In this document: positions 51,301-57,300 of the stretch, one piece after another
How positions within the stretch are numbered: position 1 is the first letter of the stretch
How the letters are laid out: the number at the start of each line of letters is the position of its first letter
Source of the DNA: Lineus longissimus
Lineage: Eukaryota; Nemertea; Pilidiophora; Heteronemertea; Lineidae
Reading direction: 5' to 3'
Length of the DNA: 60,000 nt
Assembly: GCF_910592395.1 (NCBI RefSeq)
Contig: NC_088314.1
Span: 2,110,001 to 2,170,000, forward strand
Notes under the pieces: model-generated
Database searches by the model: none
Told to the model about the DNA's origin: nothing
The model's input: only the letters and a program-made list of their open reading frames with translations
Made by a program: the position numbers and the translations under genes

Positions 51301-54300
51301 GGGGTTGAGAATGATGACCTCGACGCTGCCCTTCCCAGCACTGAATGTCTCGATGGTGAAGCGGGCGATAGCACCGACTGAGTTACCAGTGGGCTCGATA
51401 CCTGGAAAAATACAAACATTTTAGGTAAGAGAGCTGATCGAAGACTTCTATGCAAAACCGAAGTCATACTCTGAAAAAATATTGAGTTGAATTTTTTCAT
51501 AAGTTCAAAATTCTGAAAAATTTTCAAAGCCAACAATTTTTTGGGACTGACGATGTTTCTTCATTTTGAGCAGAATAAAAAAAAGTGAAAAAAAATTATT
51601 TGGACTTAGAAATTTTTTCATCCGTCAGAGTTGAATTTTTTCAGAAGTTCAAAATTCTGAAAAATTTTCAAAGCCAACAATTTTTTGGGACTGATGATGT
51701 TTCTTCATTTTGAGCAGAACAAAAAGTGAAAAAAATATTTGGACTCAAAAAAAAAATTTTCAGTAAATTTGCAGCAAAGAAACATTCATCTTCAGTCCAC
51801 ATCCTATGAAACAGGTCAGACATAAGACCATCCACTGATTACTGCCCACCAACAAGTCTTGGGTGTCCAACCCGGGATCAAAATCAAGAAGCAAGCACCA
51901 ACTGACTCTATACCAAGGAATAAATCACAACTCTTTTGGCATTACCTTCATCATTTGGCCCTGGATCGGAAATTTCAAATTCGAAACAAGTACATCCATC
52001 ATCCGTCACTTTGAATGAATCCGAATCCACCGACTTCTGACGTTGTATCCTCCCACCCGCCATTTTTCCCACTCCGACACCGACCAAATGCCGAGGCAAT
52101 TATAGCCACGACGATGAATGACAATTTAAAGATGAATTGAATCGCCAAACGTCCAGAAACATTGTCTACGTCTTCCTTTGTTATATACATTAGCAAAAAG
52201 ATTTCTACACCAAAAAGATTTCTACATCAAAATACCCCAAGATCCGGTATTCCGGCATTCAGTAGGATCTGCCTTGAGAGTTACCATGACAGAGACCTAG
52301 GGATGTTGAGCCCGAGAGGAGCATCTTTAACGCCACTAAAAGAACAAATACCAATATTATCTCAACCGACCACATGGACTGGGTCATTGATTTATCTGAG
52401 GCTTATTGATTTCACCTATTCTTGGATTGCAACTAAGAATGAAGGCCACAATGAATCCATTGAAAGTATCATACCCAAGAAATCTTTATGTATTCTGCTA
52501 CATGTCGAGGCAGAGAGAAACAGCCTTGGGTGTAACCTCCTAAAAGACGCCAAGTGGGGTTCAGTGGCTTTACCACTACATGTAGCAGAAGTGTCAAATA
52601 GGAACAAGTCCAAATATCTTACCTGGCCCAAAAGCCCTGACTTTCTTGGGGTTGGTGCGTGGCCTTAGTGGGGCGCCCGGTTTCAGCTTGGCGTTGGGGA
52701 ACTGGGACAAGTAAGTCATCATACACTTCTCATCAATCTTGGGGTTGGTCATCTCCTCCGGTTTGATGAGCTGTAAGCAACAAAGAAGATTGAGAAAGTT
52801 AGGCCTGCCGCCATCGGAATCATAATCTTGGTTCCTGGTCCTCCTCCTAGAGGCGCTGTGATCAGTTCTCTCTTCTTCACTGTCGTCGCTGTAAGAATTG
52901 ATGTCCATTTGGCTGCCATCTTCATCACTAGGGAAGCTGCCCTGGTTGCTATGGTGGCCATATCTGTCTTCTTGGCTACATTTCTGGCTACCATGAGCGA
53001 TGTCATGGTAACTATGTGAAATGTTTACATCACTATGACAACTGTCATCATCACTATGAAAAAGTTCTGGGTTGCTATGGCTTTTTGTACCAAGTTCCTC
53101 AAGTTCAATTGGTTTCCTTTCTTCCTGATCTTCCTTATTTAAAACCAACACAGATCCGCCGCTTGAAAGATAGACACGTTTAGGTTCCACGGGATCCGTG
53201 ACGTGATATATCCAAAAGAACTTGTCGGCCATTTTGGAAGCACAAAAATCAAAAGGAATGTTACATCAAAGTTATTGTGAGATGAGCTCTTGCATACACA
53301 GATACACCAGCACTGATGGCAAGATCTGATATGATTCAATGCCCATCCTTCAATCCTGTTAAATCCCGAGATGCGGTAAAATCCTTGTCATTGCCGGCCA
53401 CCATCATGGCCTATGAGGCTCAGCCCCATCATGCTCTACTCCCAAACACGAGTCTATTCAGAATCTCCACCATTACAAGAGTAGGGCACAGTTATTATCT
53501 CAATGTCATACTAAACAGCCTCAACTGTTCATCAGTTGATAGCACACACAAATATACATCAAATTGTACAGAAATTACACAAATGAAGTAATTTTGTTGT
53601 CGACATCCATACTTGTACCATAAATGGTGCAACAACTACAAGAAAAACAAGTGTACTGCTGTCGCAAATTGGCACAGTTGGCCTAGATTCTGAGATTTGG
53701 CACATGCCATGTCTCACCAGCAAGGGATGACATATTGATGTCTGGGCTCCTCACAAATGACATCTCTGTACCAAATTAGATACCTCCGCTCAGAGGTATT
53801 CGATTGATAATTGCAGCCAAAACATTGCTTCCCTTCTTCGATTGCTGATTGTTATAATTCTCCGAAGACGATAAAGAATTCATCAGACCAGCTGGTGCTG
53901 CCTCTCGAGATGAGTGTTAGAAAGAGGAAATGTAGATGGAACACTTCATAATGTTACAGCAAGAAAAACAACACTTCAGCCATGAGGGTGGGGTTCCGAA
54001 GGAGGGCAATAACAACCCCAGACATATATATGATGTTACTACTGTTATGAATCACAAGCTACTTTTGTAACAAACATACTTGTGGTTCGCAGGCAGGTAG
54101 GCCTCTACTTGTTGGCCAGAAGCGATGTGTAGTTTTCTATTGAAATACTCTATTTTTTCAGGTACATTTGAGGTGGATTAGACATTCCATGTGTAGGTGG
54201 TTTACATCATTCATCAAGATATGTAAGTCAAAGGGAAACAGGGCCAGAGGGAATGCACATGAATCATAACTTTATACTACAGTAGCAACTTGCTACGACC

Positions 54301-57300
54301 TCTGCATCATAACAGCAGCTCTCCCCAGCCAAAGTTCACTCCAGCATTACAAACTTGTGTAGTCTGTAAACATGAGGTACAAATATATGGTTATGGATGA
54401 GAAAGTCGATGATCCACAATGAGGAAAGTAGACTGTGGAGAGGTCATAGCTTCCTCTACCAGTAACCACCCACTGCATGGCAGCAAAGGTGGGGATTTTG
54501 CTCAAGAGTTCAACGTCAAGTTTGATCTTGATGGTCCAATGATCCGAAAACCATGACTCAGGAATTCTGGTGGAAGAGTTCAGGTGAGGTGTTCCCTCCA
54601 TGCCAAACCTCACAAAGTGCCTTGGTGTGGAGAACAGATGAATTCATACGAAGGGTGCATGCCAAGGTTGATGGCGAGAAATGTCCCAAGTTTCAGAGAA
54701 AAGGGTGTTGGCTAACACAGGCTCGTTAGTTTTCTGATGATAGCAAGGAAAAAGAAGACAATTCCTTCACCAGCCGAACATGCACACCTCTTGTTCGCCA
54801 GCAAATAACAACATTTCTTTATTCTTCATCAGATTCTGTCAGTCTCTGATAAAGGTGGCTAAATTTAGCTGAGAGATGCGTGAAAATGCTGGTGCAGACA
54901 CTTATAATCGGTTTGGTGAAGTCTTGGTATCCACCGCAACCATTCTCCGCATTCTGAGAAAACAGGCGTTCTGAAGGTAATTGGTAAACAATACCGGTGT
55001 GTAGCATGTAGGCCTACTACCTGATGGCAAGCTTGTGCCGGTTTCTGAGGTGTGGCAAGATTGGTGAGTTCCCATTCTCACATTTTGCTGCACTGGACTG
55101 TCTACAATGAGTAGTCTTCGCCCATGAAAAAGTTCCCTCTGATGGACCACTATTATGGAGCTTGGAGGTATGTGGGAATGCTCCATGTTGCGGAGGAAGT
55201 GGCTACGAGGACAGTTCAAATCGGGCCGACATCTATGTAGGTGGCCTGAGAGAATGCCCCCTGACACACACCAGAAGGTATACTCCCAATCATAAAAGCG
55301 TTCTTCATCCTGAAGCAACTACCGACACCCTCGCAGAGATAAACAACTGAAACACAGCCTAAACTGGCTGCAACTCAAGTTTGCCTGTCATATCATACGC
55401 AGCATCTTAGTGGAGAGTACAGCTCATTCTGCCAAGTTCTGAAGAAAAACAACCAAGATTCCTTCAGATCCAAATTACCCAAAGATTTGTGTAGAATTAT
55501 AAAGTAGATTCAACAGAGCAATTCCAGCACCTTGGAATGAAACAGACCCTCCTCTTCATCCTCGCTTATCTTTCTACAAGGTATATAGAATGTCAGGATG
55601 GTAGGTGATAGTAAGCTATTGGAACCATTTGGTGAACTTAGAGGTGGTGGGAAGGGGCAGGGGAGATAGACCCTCTCGTGCACATGGACGTTCTTGAGGC
55701 ATCTTGCCATCATGGACCATCATGTAAGATGGAGGGTGTGTACGAATAACCTAACTTCTTCAGAGAAAACCCAGAGTGAGACGTAGGCGGGAAGAGATAG
55801 GATGCATATTGTGCTGTAGATATCATTGCAGTAATCTAGGTTCTCAGGGAAAAGGTGTAGGTGCTACATAACAAGGACAACCACACCCACTCTCCACATC
55901 TGTATACTATACTGACATGCAGACACCTCCATGCAGCTCTCCAGACAACCAACCTGCCTAAAAAGCAACGGGTTCTTTCCAGTTTTTAATACCATCACAA
56001 CAATATCCATCTCACCTGTCCAACAAGCAGACAGGTAGGCCTAGGTCTATACATCTTCTGTTGTTCTTCACAGATTCCGAACTGTAGGTGAAGTCTATGT
56101 AGCAGAGCAGGTTTCACGTTTTCCTGAGACACACTTTTAGAGTTAGCGCTGGTAAAAAACAAGGTCGCCAAGCAAGTTTACCACTGAACATGTTTACTCC
56201 CAGTTTCTGAAGCAGAATGGCAGAATGGCAGGTTTGATTTCCGTCTATGGCCAAACTCTACCTGCCCCTCCCAGTACAACACACTTCAAAGAGACAGGTG
56301 TTCACTTTGACTTGTCCAAGTAGGGAGTGAGCTGATCAGGAGGCAGATGCGAAAACACTGCCACCTCTAACTCATCTACCATCATCATGTCATTGTCAAC
56401 TGTCTAAGGGTTAAACTTAAAGTTCAAGTAAGACAAAAACTGGAATCTTGAACAAGATATCCCAAACAAAACATCAAGCTTGACCAAGTCCAAAGGTGCA
56501 CTTTGGACATTGGGATCTCAAAGCTCTGTTAAGATGGCCATGCACAGCCAGAGATAATGGAACGATTATTACTGCAACACCAAGCTGAATTTGACAGGCA
56601 GGCTGGCTGGTAATCAGTTCAATGGCTTCCGAACTACACAGCAACCTGTTACAGCTACTCGACGAGTTTGGGAGAATCGCTTATCATGGTAGAATAGATA
56701 AAAGCTGAGTAAAAGTCTATCACTGTAACAATGCAAGCAGTTCTGGTATGTTCAGTGCTCGATTTTCTACCCACACGCAAACAAAATTGGAAAGGTAGGT
56801 GAAAAGACTGCTGGGCTCGCCAGTTCAAAGATACTGTTTTCCAGCCCACATACTGCAGTATTGCCCCAACGTCTCACCCCAACGACGCAAGTCGAGACCA
56901 GAGGAAGCAGAACTGAGGATCAAGCTGTGGGGATTGCTGGATGAGTTTGCCCAGTCTGCCACCTTTGTGACAGCTTCAGAACTGAGAGAATGATACCCAT
57001 GATCAAACACAGACGAAAAAGCTCTGAAGACTTAAGCAGAGGTTACATGATTTGTACTGAGAAGGAATACAGAAGAAAGAGTGTGCAGAAGCTATTCTTT
57101 ATCATCATGTTACGAACCCTGGAGAATAGACTACCTACAGGAGATACCAAGCCGACACCTATTAGACGCTGGGTTGGAGTATATCAGATTCCTGATATTA
57201 GGAAGAACATTCCTCGAAACATAATTTACACCAGCACATTCCGTACTTAGAGTTGCCAAAGGTTTTGATAGAATCGATCCTCAGCAAGGTGAGGTCTGCC

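Noticed and set aside
54902-55318. 138-codon open frame on the minus strand in the CH2 intron
   Set aside because: Composition is random-like, its first ATG/donor pairing does not give the phase 0 exit needed for exon 3, and no motif is recognised.
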